Origin: Anastatus disparis
Taxonomy: Eukaryota; Arthropoda; Insecta; Hymenoptera; Eupelmidae
DNA: 64,000 nt
NCBI GenBank assembly: GCA_017163975.1
Contig: JAFFSR010000035.1
Coordinates: forward strand, 1,722,501 to 1,786,500
Reading direction: 5' to 3'
Every line of letters starts with the position of its first letter. The first letter of the stretch is position 1. Position numbers and translations under genes: made by a program. The notes beneath the pieces were generated by a model. The model saw only the letters and a list, made by a program, of their open reading frames with translations, ran no database searches and was not told the origin of the DNA. This document shows positions 33,924-47,295 of this stretch, in pieces.

Positions 33924-34763
33924 TGTTACGTTACGACGTATCTTTTATTTCAAAATTTATCATTCCAAAAATATGCAGTTATTGATCAATCAGCTAATTT
34001 ACCTTAACAAGCATATTGTAAAAGTAAGTCGTTTGTTAAGAAACGAACTGCAATGCGATTTTCAGAATCAACAAAATAAGTACAATTACGAAGACTATAT
34101 GAACCAGCTTTACCACGTTAATCATATCATTCAATAAGAAACAATGCATAATAAGCATTGCTTCATCGATTGACATCAATTCAAAATTTCAAATTAAAAA
34201 ACAATCATTCTGAAACAAGGCAGGGATTATCAATATAAAAAGACAGATTTTTAATTTGAAGCAGACACTTTTTCGAAGCACTTTATCAAAGAATTTCTAC
34301 AAGCAGTTCGAATATACAATTATAATAACTACATTTTTCACACTTTAAAATTATACAATTATTCGCGCAATATATTAAATCGCACTGTGTTCAGTTTATT
34401 ATAAAAGTTACAAATAAGAACTCTATAATTAAAATATTAAATCAAGTGTATTTATTTACTGTCTGCCTGTATCTACTTAGCCGAATTAAGGTAAGATTCT
34501 TACAATTATATTTTGATTTATATTTCTTTCAATTCAATTATATTTATTCGTAAGAACGATTCATGTCAATTAGAATTAGTAGAGCTTTTCTACCACTAGA
34601 TTTAACTTTTAAACTACACATTTTAAAATCAAACTTTATTCTTTTATTAAATAAAACATATTTTCCTCGTAACAACAACAACATAATCAACCGTTGATAC
34701 TGTCCTAGTGTAAAGCCAGGACTTAACATTTTGGTTCTCGTACGAATTAGTTTGACCGTAACA
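33924..34763 (+). mobile_element. Solo LTR inserted in the satellite
   Basis: 840 bp from TGTTACGTTACGACGTATC to TTTGACCGTAACA, flanked by the satellite-derived duplication CCAT (33920-33923, 34764-34767). A 4-bp duplication and TGTTAC...GTAACA ends suggest a Gypsy-type element. The start is shared with fragments at 61452 and 61852. The minus frame at 34544-34798 is not a gene. Confidence 0.8.
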
Positions 34764-35761
34764 CCATAAACGCATGAATCCATAAACCATGAGCTCATTA
34801 ACTATAAACTCATTGAGCATGAACCCATAAACCCTAAACCCATAAACCATTAACTTATAAACCATAAACCCCTAAACCATAAACCTTTTAACCATAAACT
34901 CACGAGCCATGAACCCATAAACTATTAACTCATGAACCATGAACCCATAAATCATAAACCTATAAAGCATGAACCCATAGACCAATAAACCATACGTCAT
35001 AAACTGAGAAATCATATATTATAAACCCAAAAAACATTAAACCTATAAATCATAACCCCATAAACCATGAACCATGAACCGCAAACCGAAAAACAATGAA
35101 CCCATAAATTATAGACCCATTAACCATAAACCCGTAAACTATGAACCCATAAAAAATAAACCTATCAACTATAAACCCATAAAATTATAAATCCCTCAAC
35201 CATAAGCTCATTAACTATAATCTCTTTAACTATAAACTTATGAAGCATAAACCCAGTAACCATAAACCCATCAACCATAAACCCATAAATCATTAACTTA
35301 TGAATTATAGACCCATTAACCATAAACCCGTAAACTATAAACCCATAAAAATTAACTTTTAACCCATCTACTTATAAACCTATAAACTATAAACCCATAA
35401 ACCATTAACTATAAACCCATAAACAATAGACCCATAAATCATAAACCTATAAACCATAAACCCATAGACCATGAACCTGCAAATCATAGATCATAAACCT
35501 ATAAACCATGAACCCATAAACCATTAACCCATGAACTACAAAACCCATAAACTTATAAATCTATAAACTATAAGCTCATTAACTATAAACTCATTAACTA
35601 CAAACTTATAAAGCATGAACCCATTAACCATAAACCCATCAACCATAAACCCATTAACCATTAACTTATGAACCATAGACCCATAAACCATAAACCTTTT
35701 AACCATGAACTCACAAGCTATAAACTCATAAACTATTAACCCTTAAACCATAAACCTATTA
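34764..35761. repeat. 15-bp satellite (AAACCAT + AAACCCAT)
   Basis: Highly degenerate tandem units. Frequent variants are AAACTAT, AAACTCAT and GAACCCAT. No gene. Minus frames such as 34647-34865 (repeated VYGFM) arise because the unit is five codons long. Confidence 0.9.
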
Positions 35762-36021
35762 ATTGAAGCGTATAGCTGCAAAAATAGTTATCTCCAAAAA
35801 AATTTTTTCCAAGAAATAACATTTTCTGCTGTACTTATACTTGAAAGTCAGTGTATTTTGCAATACATAATATATTTTTCAATTCATAAAATAGACTATA
35901 CCTATATTTTGGTCCCATATGATTTTTTCATAATAAATTTTAATGTTCTGTATACGAAAATGCAATAAAAATGAATTCGGAAAAAATGAAGATAGCCACC
36001 TTTGCAGCTACACGCTTCAAT
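35762..36021. mobile_element. 260-bp MITE with TA target duplication
   Basis: The ends are ATTGAAGCGTATAGCTGCAA and, inverted, ATTGAAGCGTGTAGCTGCAA, flanked by TA on both sides and inserted in the satellite. TA duplication suggests a Tc1/mariner-type source. No coding capacity; the minus frame at 35902-36114 crosses its edge into the satellite. Confidence 0.8.
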
Positions 36022-36377
36022 TATAAACCTATAAACCATGAACCTATAGACCATAAACCCATAAAACATAAACCTATAAAACATAAACCTTTTAACAATA
36101 AACTCATGAGCCATAAACCCATAGACTATTAACCCATATACTATAAACCCATAAAAAATAAACTTTTAACCCGTCTACTTATAAACCCATAAACTATAAG
36201 CCCATAAACCATGAACCCATATATCATGAACATATTCATTATAAACCCATAGACCATGAACCTGAAAATCATAAATAATAAACCAATGAACCATAAACCC
36301 ACAAACTATGAACCCATACACTATAAGCTCATAAACTTATAAATCCATAAACCATAAGTTTATTAACTATAAACTCT
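36022..36377. repeat. 15-bp satellite
   Basis: Continuation of the satellite between the TA MITE and the Kolobok-like element. Confidence 0.9.
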
Positions 36378-37254
36378 TTAAGGGCACAAAACACCTTTTT
36401 TTCGGTCCCACCATCGAATTTGGGTTTATTGCTTTTTTTCATAGGAAATTTACTGTAGAATAAGCTCCAACAAGTTTCTTTAATTTATCTTATTTAGTTT
36501 CGTTTTTATGAAGTAATTAGTAGAATAGACTTTTAATTGATTTTTTTGTTAATTTTGCTATTTTGAGATTTTTTCAAATTTTTAGCTAATCTTATTAAAA
36601 TACTATGAGAACTTATTTTTTTATTACTTGATTTAATAATTCATAAATCATTAATTAAGCTCCAAAAAGTTTTTTTTAAGAGATTTAATTTAGTTCTTAT
36701 TTATTAAGTCTATAATGATATAATTTTTACAAATTAAAAAAATGTTAGGAATTATTTTAAATTGAATTTTTTTAATTTTTATTGTTTTTTTTTAGGTTTA
36801 ATTAAAAAATAAGAGTTTATTTTTTTAATTTTAACAAAATATTCATCTTGATTTAAGTTCTGAAAAGTTTTGCATTCATATTTTATTCCATTTTAATTTT
36901 GTAAGGAAACAAGTGGCATATAGTTATTCGTGTAATTTTTTATCAATATGAATTTCGCGCGTTCGCGCTTTCTGCTCGTATAATTTCGCTACATGACAGT
37001 CAGTCTCAGCTATTTGTTTGGTCAGTTCGTAGTGAGTTTATTTACTTAAAGTGCATTTAAAAAATTATTAGTAGGTTTTGTAGTTTAATTTACGTAAAAT
37101 TATTAATTTTTAATAAATTACAGGTTCGCGAGTTATTTCATATTTTTTTATGTGCGCCTGAAATTCTACTTTTATCTAAATAGAAAGTTAATTTGAAGTG
37201 TAAAAAGCTTAAATTGACATTGAGAATACTAACCTCAAAAATGTAAAATAATGA

Positions 37255-37945
37255 AAGAGATACCAGAGGCAGATTTCATAACCAACATCAAGATAGAAAA
37301 TGATCTACAGGAAGATCTAAAAAGAGGCCAAGGAAATTTCTTAGTAAAAGTAAAAATTCTTCTGAAGCTAAGAGAAGTAGACCCTTCACTTTTTTTTCTA
37401 AACTGAAAACAATAGAATTTTCAAGTTCCAGGGCAAATGATAGAAATGTTGATACCAACGTTCTATCTTCTATGTTGAAAAAATTGTGTTGCAGTGTGTG
37501 CCATCATAAGATGGAATTTATTGAAACCTCTTTCGGAGGATAAGGATTCAAAATTAATATGATTTGTGATTATTGTGATGAATAAGCAACTGTAAACTCT
37601 AACAAGAGAGAAAGTGCTATGGACAATACGTATAAAGTTAACAGATTTAATGTTTTTGCTGTTCCTGTACTTGGCCATGGACTTGCAAGTTTATCTAGTT
37701 TTTGTAGTTTAATAGATTTATCAAAGCCAGTTGCCCAGTCGGAGTTCAGTGCTATAAGTTGTTAAAAAACAAAAGTATACGAACAAGTGGCAAAAGGTTC
37801 TACATCTAAAGCTGTTAAAAAATAACTTGAATCGACTTCCCCAAATAGTGCTGATCTTGATATAACTTTCTCAAGATGTTGGAGAAATCGAACATCGAAC
37901 TTGGAAATGTATCTGTCGAGTGGATCGGGACTTTGAATAATAGAA
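37255..37945 (+). pseudogene. Mutator-like (Kolobok-type) transposase remnant
   Basis: Fragments on + read CCSVCHHKMEFIETSFGG (about 37486) and MICDYCDE (about 37558), the paired C-x2-C clusters of this domain. KVNRFNVFAVPVLGHGLASL (about 37636) follows, then FCSLIDLSKPVAQSEFSAI, matching the conserved INRR-x-x-x-AMRL-x-G-x-G block and its C-terminal continuation. Stops (for example TAA after CDE) and a frame change break it. The catalytic acids downstream are not recognisable. The 71-codon minus frame at 37463-37678 is a shadow. Confidence 0.6.
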
Positions 37946-38604
37946 GATAATTCAATGTAGAGTGATCAAGTTAGTCTCATTCGAAAGAAGCACATACTCT
38001 GAAAAGAAAAGTACGAATAGGTGTGATGGATTTCTATACACCGGGTGCATATTAAATTCATGTAAGTGTATAATTCTTATTATTATTACATATTTAGATA
38101 TAAATTCTATTTATAAATAATAATATTAATCAAAATATAAATTTTAAATCTAGATTTTATTTCTTAATTTTGAATTTGAATTATAAAATATGAAATGATT
38201 ACTCCATATTAAATATTATTTCTTAGGTTCCAGCTGATTCAAGGGTAGTACGAGTGATTCTAACAACCATCAGAGTGACAAGTAACTATGTGTTTGTTGA
38301 TTCTTACAACAAATACATAATTTCATTGGTGAATAAGGGTGAGTACTGACAAAATATCTTATAATAAGAAAGATTATTTTTATTGATTATTTTAATAAAA
38401 TATCTTTTTGCATTCCAGCTTTATCCAGTCGATAACAAGGTTCTCTTGTCTAGTATCTCTTTTTTATATTGTTAGGTCATATAAATAAGAAATACCAGAA
38501 AAAAATTATTTCATAAAAGATAAGTATAGCATTGATAATTTTAAGATATAATAATTAAAAACTTTAAAGCTGTTTTTCTCAAATATTGAATTTTTAAAAT
38601 TATA

Positions 38605-38924
38605 GGTGCCGCCCCGTAAGATTTGAGCTAAACCACTGGATGGATTTGACTTTTTCAAACTGATTTAACTACAGTATTAGCATCATTCTCGCTAAATGGA
38701 GGGTTTTAAAATCGAATGACAAAAAGTTGTTAAAAAATCCAAAAATAAGGTAAAAAAATGAAAATTTATTTAATAAATTAATACTTTTTGTTGAAAAGTA
38801 AAAAATTTTTTACGTTTCAGGAACTCCCTTATTCACGCAAAAATGATGCTAATACTAATATTGAATCAGTTTGGGAAAGTTAGATCCATCCAGCGGTTCA
38901 GCTCAAATCTTACGGTGGAGCCAT
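38605..38924. mobile_element. 320-bp MITE nested in the Kolobok-like element
   Basis: CCGTAAGATTTGAGCTAAAC on the left pairs with its near-complement ending CTTACGG on the right. TATA flanks both sides (38601-38604, 38925-38928). Pairing continues through AATCAGTTTG/CAAACTGATT and GATGCTAATACT/AGTATTAGCATC. Confidence 0.8.
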
Positions 38925-39112
38925 TATAAGAACAAGAATTCATCGAATGTTTATGGGACTACAGCTAAAGCAAAATGAGCTTACAAAAGCTTGAAATAAA
39001 GGTATTTTAGTCTACTTTCAAATATTATTTCCATTAACAAAGAATTTAATTAAATCTTATTAATACGTATCTTTTTTTACTAGCAGGGGGAAGAGGTGTT
39101 TGGTGCCCTTAA

Positions 39113-39215
39113 ACTTATAAAACATAAACCCATAAACCATAACACCATAAATCATCAACTTATAAACCATGAACCCATGAATCATGAACCTTTTAACCCT
39201 AAACTTACGAGCAAT
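39113..39215. repeat. 15-bp satellite, short segment
   Basis: Satellite units between the Kolobok-like element and the unidentified block. The plus frame 39096-39425 starts here (repeated NHEP) and runs into the next block by chance. Confidence 0.85.
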
Positions 39216-40325
39216 AAACACTACATAGCAGCGACCGCGCGTGTGCTAGGAGTGGCGCACGACGAAGAAGATGTAGAAAGAGAAGGGAACACAAGAGAGA
39301 AGAAAGAAAGAGATGGAAAGATTCATATTCGAATGGAGCAAAGTAAAAATGATGGCGCGCCTCTTTCTCGCGCAGTGTGTGACGTAATACGGTTCATGAC
39401 GCGGGCCTTAGCAGCCATTTTTTAAATCAAAATTTCTTGGATATTCTGCATTGACTATTAAATTAAATTAACTGAAAATTAATTTATAAACCTGAAGAGA
39501 TAGTAATTAAATATTAAATTTTCTTTCTTTAAGTATATTAAATTTCGAGAGTGCGGGAGTGAAATCCGACCACGTGTCTAACGATTCCGTTGACCGGGTA
39601 ATTTAAATTAAATTAAATAAAAAACATTAAATTGGTATTTTGCACGAAAGTAAAACGAATTATTAGTTTTTTTCTTATTTTTGACCGGTGATTAAACAAA
39701 TTGGTAGACACGTGGGATTAGAGTGTGAGAGAGAGAGAGAGAGATAAGTGCGCGGGCTCTGGGTAGCCATATTGTTGAACGAAGGAAGAGCGAGGTCGCT
39801 TAAGTCGACCAGACCGTAAAACTAAATTTTTTTTTATTGCTACGATTAGAACATTAGTTTATTATTTCAATAAAGCGAATTAAGTTAAATTTATAAATTT
39901 ATATTGACCGGGATGTATGGGTGATAAGTGTGCGCGAGTAGTAGATTTAATAAATTTAATAGAAAGAAAATAAAATTCATAGACCGAGCGTTAATAAATT
40001 TAAAATTATTTTTTGTTGAATAAATTTTTTCAAGTGTTATAAAGTGAACCAGTAATATTAAAATTTTTTTGATTGTGTGTAATACCTCTCCCAACTTCAA
40101 CTTAATAAATTTTGACACCAGAGGTCGCCCACCTCCCAGCCAAGACAGCCCGAGATTCATGCTGCCGACGAGTAAGCCGGAGGCTTGTCTGGCGCTCTTA
40201 ATAAATTAAAGATTCTTTCTTTTCGACAGGCCGAACTTTGCATGCGGGAACGGGCAAAGTTATATTCACTTATTTAATAATTTGTTTATTGAAATTTAAA
40301 TATAACTAAATTCTCACATCGCAAT
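39216..40325. mobile_element. Unidentified insertion in the satellite, LTR-like character
   Basis: Satellite stops near 39215 and resumes near 40325. Between them are CACGTG-containing text, a GA repeat (39726-39743), and GACACCAGAGGTCGCCCACC with following GC-richer sequence. It resembles untranslated and leader parts of an LTR element but shows no TG...CA ends or duplicated target that I can defend. No coding frame: 39891-40160 on minus has no motif. Confidence 0.4.
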
Positions 40326-42580
40326 CCTTAAAACATGAAACTATAAACCATAAACCTTTAAACTATGAACTCATAAGCCATAAACCCATAGACTATTAAC
40401 CCATAAACTATAAAACCATAAATTATAGACCTATTAACCATGAACCCATAAACTATGAAGCCATAAAAAATAAACTTTTAACCCATCTACTTATGAACCT
40501 ATGATCTATAAACTCATAAACTATAAACCCATCAACCGTAAACCCATGAATCATAAACCTATAAACCATGAACCCATAGACCATGTAACTGAAAATCTTA
40601 AACAAATGCACCATAAACTCATAAACCATAAACCCATAAACCATGAACCCGTACACCATAAACTCATAAACTATAAACCCATAAACTTACAAATCCATAA
40701 ACCATAAGCTCATAAACTATAAACTCTTTAACTATGAACTCATAAAGCATAAACCCATAAACCATTAACCCATAAACAATAAACTCATGAACCATAAACC
40801 CATAAACCCTAAACCTTTTAACCATAAACTCACAAGCCATAAACGCGTAAACTATTAGCCCATGAACCATAAACCCATAAATTTAAACCTATAAACCATA
40901 AACCCATAGACCATAAACCCATGAAACATAAACCTATAAACAATAAACTTTTAAACCCTAAACTCATTCGCCATTAACCCATAGACTATAAACCCATAAA
41001 TTATAGACCCATTAAGCATAAACCCATAAACTATGAACCCATAAAAAATAAACTTTCAACCCATATACTTATAAACCCATAAACCATTAACCCATAAACT
41101 ATAAACCCATAAACCACAGACCCATAAATCATAAACCTATCAACAATAAACTCATAGACCATGAACCTGAAAATCATAAATTATACACCAATGAACCATA
41201 AACCGACAAACCATAAACCCATAAACCATGATCTATAAACCCATAAAACCGTAGACCATATACCATAAACATGAAAACTATAATCCCATGAACCATGAAC
41301 CATTAACCGATTTACCATAAACCGAAAACCGTGAACCTATAAAAAATCAACAAATGAGCTATCGGCCCAAAAATTGTGAACCCACAAACCGTAAGACCAG
41401 TAACCATAGACCCATAAACTATGATCCCGTAAACTATAAACCCATATTAACCCCTATAAACCATAAACCAATCGACGTTGAACCTGAAAATCATAAGCCA
41501 ATGTACCATGAACCCACAAACCATAAACCCATAAACCATGAACCCTTAAACCATAAACCCATAAACTATGAACCCATAAACTTATGAATCCTTCAACCAT
41601 AAGCTCATTAACTATAATCTCTTCAACTATGAACCTATAAATTATAGACCCATTAACCATAAACTCGTAAACTATGAACCCATAATAAATAAACTTTTAA
41701 CCCATCTACTTATAAATCCATAAACTATAAACCCATATTCCATCAATTATTAACCCATAAACCATAGACCCATAAATCATAAACCTATAAACCAGGAACC
41801 CATGAACGAAATGAAATCATAAACCGATAACCCATAAACCTACAAATCATAAACCCATAAACCATGAACCCATAAACAATAAACCCATGAACTACAAAAC
41901 CCATAAACTTATAAATCCATGAACCATAAGCTCATTAACTATAAACTCATTAACTACAAACTTATAAAGCATGAACCCATTAACCATAAACCCATCAACC
42001 ATAAACCCATTAACCATTAACTTATGAACCATAGACTCATGAATCATAAACCTTTTAACCATGAACTCACAAGCTATAAACCCATAAACTATGAACCCTT
42101 AAACCATAAGCCCATTAAATATAAACCTATAAACCATGAACCTATAGACCATAAACCCATAACACATAAACCTATAAAACATAAACTTTTTAACAATAAA
42201 CTCATGAGCCATAAACCAATAGACTATTAACCCATATACTATAAACCCATAAAAAATAAACTTTTAACCCGTCTACTTATAAACCCATAAACTATAAGCC
42301 CTTAAACTATAAACCTATATATCATAAACATATTTATCATAAACCCATAGACAATGAACCTGAAAATCATGAATAGTAAATTAATGTACCATAAACCCAC
42401 AAACTATAAACCCATACACTATAAGCTCATAAACTTATAAATCCATGAACCATAAGTTTATTAACTATAAACTTTTTAAACATAAACTCATAAAGCATAA
42501 ACTCATAAACCATAAACCCATCAACCATAAACCCATAAATCATTAACTTATAAACCATAAACCCATGAATCATGAACCTT
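40326..42580. repeat. 15-bp satellite, long block
   Basis: Uninterrupted degenerate units. A higher-order copy exists: the text at 35540-35720 reappears closely at about 41880-42070 (ACTACAAAACCCATAAACTT onward), and that at 36030-36360 at about 42130-42470. Segments of several hundred bases have therefore been copied. Confidence 0.92.
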
Positions 42581-43235
42581 TTAAGGACGCTCATCATGCT
42601 AGGACCGTATCATGTTTTGGGTTCCTTGGTGGTCTTTGTATTATTGCAAATTTTCATAGATGAATATACTCTATGTTTTTAAATTATAATAATTATTATT
42701 TCAAGAACAAAAATCATTGCATAAATATATGTTAAGAAAAAATTTTTTTTTTCTTGAAAAGCTCTTGTGACTATTTACTTATATACGGCACTATATAGCG
42801 GACTTCGTAATATGTATACATGCGCTCTGTGCGTCTTAGAATTATCACGCATGCGCAATATATACCAGCTGATTCTTTCGATTCTACGTTAATCAAATAT
42901 TTTCAACTTTTACACTTAATTTCTCTTTATTTTGATGGCTTACCCTCTTTTTTCTTCATTGCATTGTAATCCTTATTAAAAAATCTATATCCCTCTAGTT
43001 TTTTATAAAAAATCTTTAATTACGATAACATTTGTAGTTCCATCGTGCATTTTTCACATAAGGCCTGTGTATAAGAACAATGATTTGACACATTGATTTC
43101 TTTAAATTTTGATGGCTTACCCTATATTTTTTTTAAGAAATGAAAAGATGGAAGGTCAATGAACATTTTTTTAAAGTTTCATAAAAATCCATTCAGTTTA
43201 GAAAATAACATTGGAGACTGAGGAGCCTCCTTTAA
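42581..43235. mobile_element. TTAA-flanked element with GGAGGCTC-like ends
   Basis: The left end is TTAAGGACGCTCATCATGC; the right end inverted is TTAAAGGAGGCTCCTCAGTC. Satellite lies on both sides and TTAA on both edges. The interior contains TTTTGATGGCTTACCCT twice (about 42932 and 43109). The terminal similarity is short, so it is a diverged or composite element. No coding frame. Confidence 0.6.
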
Positions 43236-45628
43236 CCATAAACTTAAGAGCAATAAACGCATAAACTATTAACCCATGCGCCACAAATTAAGAAGCTATA
43301 GATTATAACCCCGAAAAACTTTAAACCTTAAAATTATAACCTTAGAAACCATGAATCATGAACTGCAAACCGAAAAACAATGAACCCATAAACCATACAC
43401 CCATGAACGATGAAAAATGAACCCATTAACTATAAACCCATAAACCATAAGCTTATGAACCATGAACTCATAAAGCATAAACCCATAAATCATAAAACCA
43501 TAAACCATAAACTCATGAACCATAAACTACAAACCCAAAAAATCTTGAACCTATGAACCAGTAACTCATAAAGGATGAACTATAAACTCTTCAACGATAA
43601 ACCTATGAACCATAAACTCATGAACCATGAACTCATAAAACATAAACCCATAAACCATAAACTTAAGAGCAATAAACCCATAAACCATTAACCCATAAAC
43701 CATAAACCCATAAATTATAGACCCATAAACTTTGATCCCATATAAAATATACCTATAACCCAAATACTTATGAACCTATGAACTATGAACCCATAAACCA
43801 TAATCCCATAAATAATAAACCTATTAACCATATGCCCATAGACCATGAACCTGCCAATCATAAACCAATGAACCATAAACTCACAAACCATAAACCCACT
43901 AATTATTTAGGTATAAACCATAGACCCATAAACTTTAAACCCACAAACTTATAGAAATATAAACCATTAGCTCATCAAACATAAACTCATGAAGCATGAA
44001 CCCAAAAACAATTAATCTATAAACCAAAACCCTTAAACCAATAAACCATAAATCATAAACCAATAAACCATAAACTATAAACCCAAAAAACCTTGAACCT
44101 ATTAATCACAAACCCATAGACCATAAACCTATGAACTTATAGACCCTTAACGTAAAAACTATAAACCTATGAACCATAAAACGATAAACCCATAAACCAT
44201 AAACCGTAAACCGAAAGACAATGAGTCCATGAAACATACACCTATTAACCATGAACTATAAATCCATCAACCATAAACCCATAAACCATAAACTCATGAA
44301 CCATAAACCCATGAACTCATAAAACATAAACCTAAAAACCATAAACGTTTTAACCATAAACTTATAAGCTGTAAACCCATAAACTATTAACCCATAAACC
44401 ATCCACTCATAAACCATAAACCTATAAACCTATGATTTATGAACCCATATAATATCAACTTATAAACTAAAGCCCATGAATCATGAACTTATAACCTATA
44501 TACTCATAAAACCATTAACTACAAACCCATATACCATTAACTGTCAACCCATAAACCATAAATCCATAAATCATGAACCTATAAACCATAAACCCGTAGA
44601 CTATAAACCTGAAATCCATAAACCAATGATTCATAAACCCATAAACCTATAAACCATAAACCTAAGAACCATAAACCCAAGGACCCATAAACCATGAACC
44701 ATAAACCTGAAAACAATAAACCCATAAACCATACACCCATAAATCATTGACTATAAACCCATAAACCGTGAACTCATCAACTATGAACCCATAAACCATA
44801 AACCTATAAACCTATAAACCCTAATCCCATAAACCCTAAAATCTTAAACTCATGAAGCATAAACTCATACACCATAAACCATAAACCCAAAAACCATAAA
44901 CCAATAAACCATGAGCTCATGAGCTATAAACTCATAAAGATAAAACCTATAGACCATGAATCCATAACCCATTAAACCATAAACCATTAAACCATAATCC
45001 ATAAACCCAAAATTTATAAACCCATAAACCATAAACCCATTAGCTATAAATACATAAACCATAAACCCATAAAACATAAACCCATAAAACATAAGCCCAT
45101 AAACCATAAATCTTTTAACTATAAACTCATAAGCTATACACCCACGAACCATTAACCTTTTAACTATAAACTCATAAGCTATGAACCCATAAACTATTAG
45201 CTTATAAACCATAAAACCATAACTTATATACTCATGAAGCATAAACCCATAAATTATCAACCTATAAATAATTAACCTATAAACCATACACTCATAAACG
45301 ATAATTATATAAACTTATAATTCATGAACCCATAAACCATAAGCCATAAACCTATAAACCATAAACCTATAAACCTATAAATCATGAACCCATAAACCAT
45401 AAATCCATAAACCATAAAATCGTAAACCCATAAACCATAATTTCATACATCATAACCCATAAACTCATAAACTATAAGCTCATAAACCATAAACTCATAA
45501 AGCATAAACCTATAAACCATAAACCAGTAAATCATAATCCATAAACGTATTAACCATAAACCCATGAACCATAAACTCATAAACCATAAACCTATTAGCC
45601 ATAAACACATAAACCATAAACCTATAAA
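43236..45628. repeat. 15-bp satellite, long block
   Basis: The 140-codon minus frame at 44865-45287 and the 65-codon one at 43566-43763 (VYGFM repeats) are translations of this satellite. No start context, signal or domain supports them. Confidence 0.92.
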
Positions 45629-45632
45629 ACAT

Positions 45633-46471
45633 TGTGACTACCTTGGGGATCAGGAGGTTGCACCAAGGTATATATCAGATAATATGCAGGCTTCAAATTA
45701 ATTAAATAAAAAAAAGGCTTTATTTTAATAATGATACAATTATAGTACGCGCGCTTAAAGACGTCAGCCGCGTATAGCGTACGTGACGCCGCTTGCACTA
45801 GCACAGAAACTATCGGCTTGACGAAAAGCAGATAGTTATAAAAAAAAACAGACACACGCGAAAAGGACACGAGCACACAAAAAAGAAGATTAGTAGCACG
45901 AAGGAAAAATAAGCAAGAGGACGCGCACGAGATCGCCCCGCGCACACGTCGCAAAATTAAAGCAATAAATGATGTTATTATATGCAGCACTAGAGCACTC
46001 GCAAGAACACGAGGCTTGATTTCAACAAAATAAAAGATAAAGCTAATTAGTCTTACTCACACTAAATATTATAATATTATTGGGCACAAAAAAGGTACTT
46101 TATATTACAGCAGGTCGTTATGCTCTTTATTGGAAACCGGCGACAGAAGGAATGATTGCAATGGCATCCCTTGTTGTCTCTGCTCAGCTTCATCTCTCGT
46201 GCCGTACGCTGTGCGCGCCGCAAGAGAGAGACAATCGATCCTAAACGGACCCAAGCTCAGCTACTCGAGTCAAGCTGCTTGTTATCTATATGAGTCCATA
46301 GTATGCGTGCTATCGGAATTCGCACGTGTGTGCCAACGAATGTGTTATGCTTCTAGATATTTGACTTGCGTGGTCTGCTTTTTGTCTTGCCAGTAGTTGG
46401 GTGCTTCCTTCTGTCATCTATATGCGCTACAAATATACACTTAAGTAATATGGCCAATCTGCCATGTTACA
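45633..46471 (-). repeat. LTR of a Gypsy-like retrotransposon (3' LTR, minus orientation)
   Basis: In minus orientation it begins TGTAACATGGCAGATTGG and ends CCCAAGGTAGTCACA, 839 bp. A purine tract (TGATGGGGAAAAT) precedes it at 46472-46486, the correct place for plus-strand priming of a 3' LTR. It borders the satellite with ACAT. The frames at 45622-45990 and 46130-46396 lie in the LTR and are not recognised as genes. Confidence 0.65.
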
Positions 46472-46486
46472 ATTTTCCCCATCACA

Positions 46487-47295
46487 CGAAAGTATACGGT
46501 GGAACCGGATACTTTCGTTAAACAAAAAAAATGCATAAGCTAAACTAAAACAAAAAAGAAAATTTTCATATATAGAAAAAGGTATTAGAGCTTAAACTTA
46601 GATAACCGGTGTTATCTGCAGCGGTGTGAAGTGTATTTATAAAATTCTTCTGCTACATCTGCTGACTTATGTATTTTAGCTGAAGAAAATGTAGGGGTTT
46701 CACGCTGGATATGAGGGTGTCTAATTTAAAACGATGCGACTGACTTATCCATATATTATTTACAAAAATTACAAGTCTCAAAACTAATTATGTTAAAGCT
46801 AAAGAAAATAACACTCATAGCCCATTCTTGCATGTATTTCATTCATACACATAACAAAAAAAAAATACTATAATTACATTTTATCTAACAGAATTTGAAA
46901 TCAAAAATAGAAATTAAAATTTACGTGTTCACTCACTGAAAGGTGAGGCTCTGATGGTATGTGTCAATGCATACTATTATCTTATAAGATTAATTATTTT
47001 ATAATTAATATTTTGCAGCAATTTTCTAAATCCACAAAAAAATATTTCATTTATAGATTTTATTTTTAATTACGTAATAGTAATGCATAAAAATAAAATT
47101 TAGCACTTGCTTATGTGTCAGTGGAAAAGTGTGAATAGCTAGCAATGTTTGTACAATGTGTATGAAAAATACTTAAATAGCAAAAGAAAAGGGGTAATTT
47201 AATAAACACACAAAATGGCACAAATAATGGATTAGGTGAATGGGTCGTGAGTTTGGTCGATAAGGATTTTAAATAGCTAAATATAATGCTGAAGG
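46487..47295 (-). other. Internal remnant between gag and 3' LTR, pol missing
   Basis: AT-rich, no reverse transcriptase or integrase motif. It lies where pol would be expected in a Gypsy element, so the element is internally deleted or decayed. Confidence 0.4.

Larger units (their letters stand above)
36378..39112 (+). mobile_element. Kolobok-like TTAA DNA transposon, defective
   Basis: The left end is TTAAGGGCACAAAACACC; the right end inverted is TTAAGGGCACCAAACACC. TTAA is duplicated (36378-36381, 39109-39112) and the satellite continues on both sides. The interior carries a decayed Mutator-like transposase domain on + (about 37480-37940). TTAA duplication together with this domain is characteristic of Kolobok. 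A 320-bp MITE (38605-38924) is nested within. Confidence 0.75.

Noticed and set aside
44865..45287. 140-codon frame with repeated VYGFM, like a membrane protein
   Set aside because: Every five codons equal one 15-bp satellite unit; hydrophobicity follows from the repeat and no start or domain supports it.
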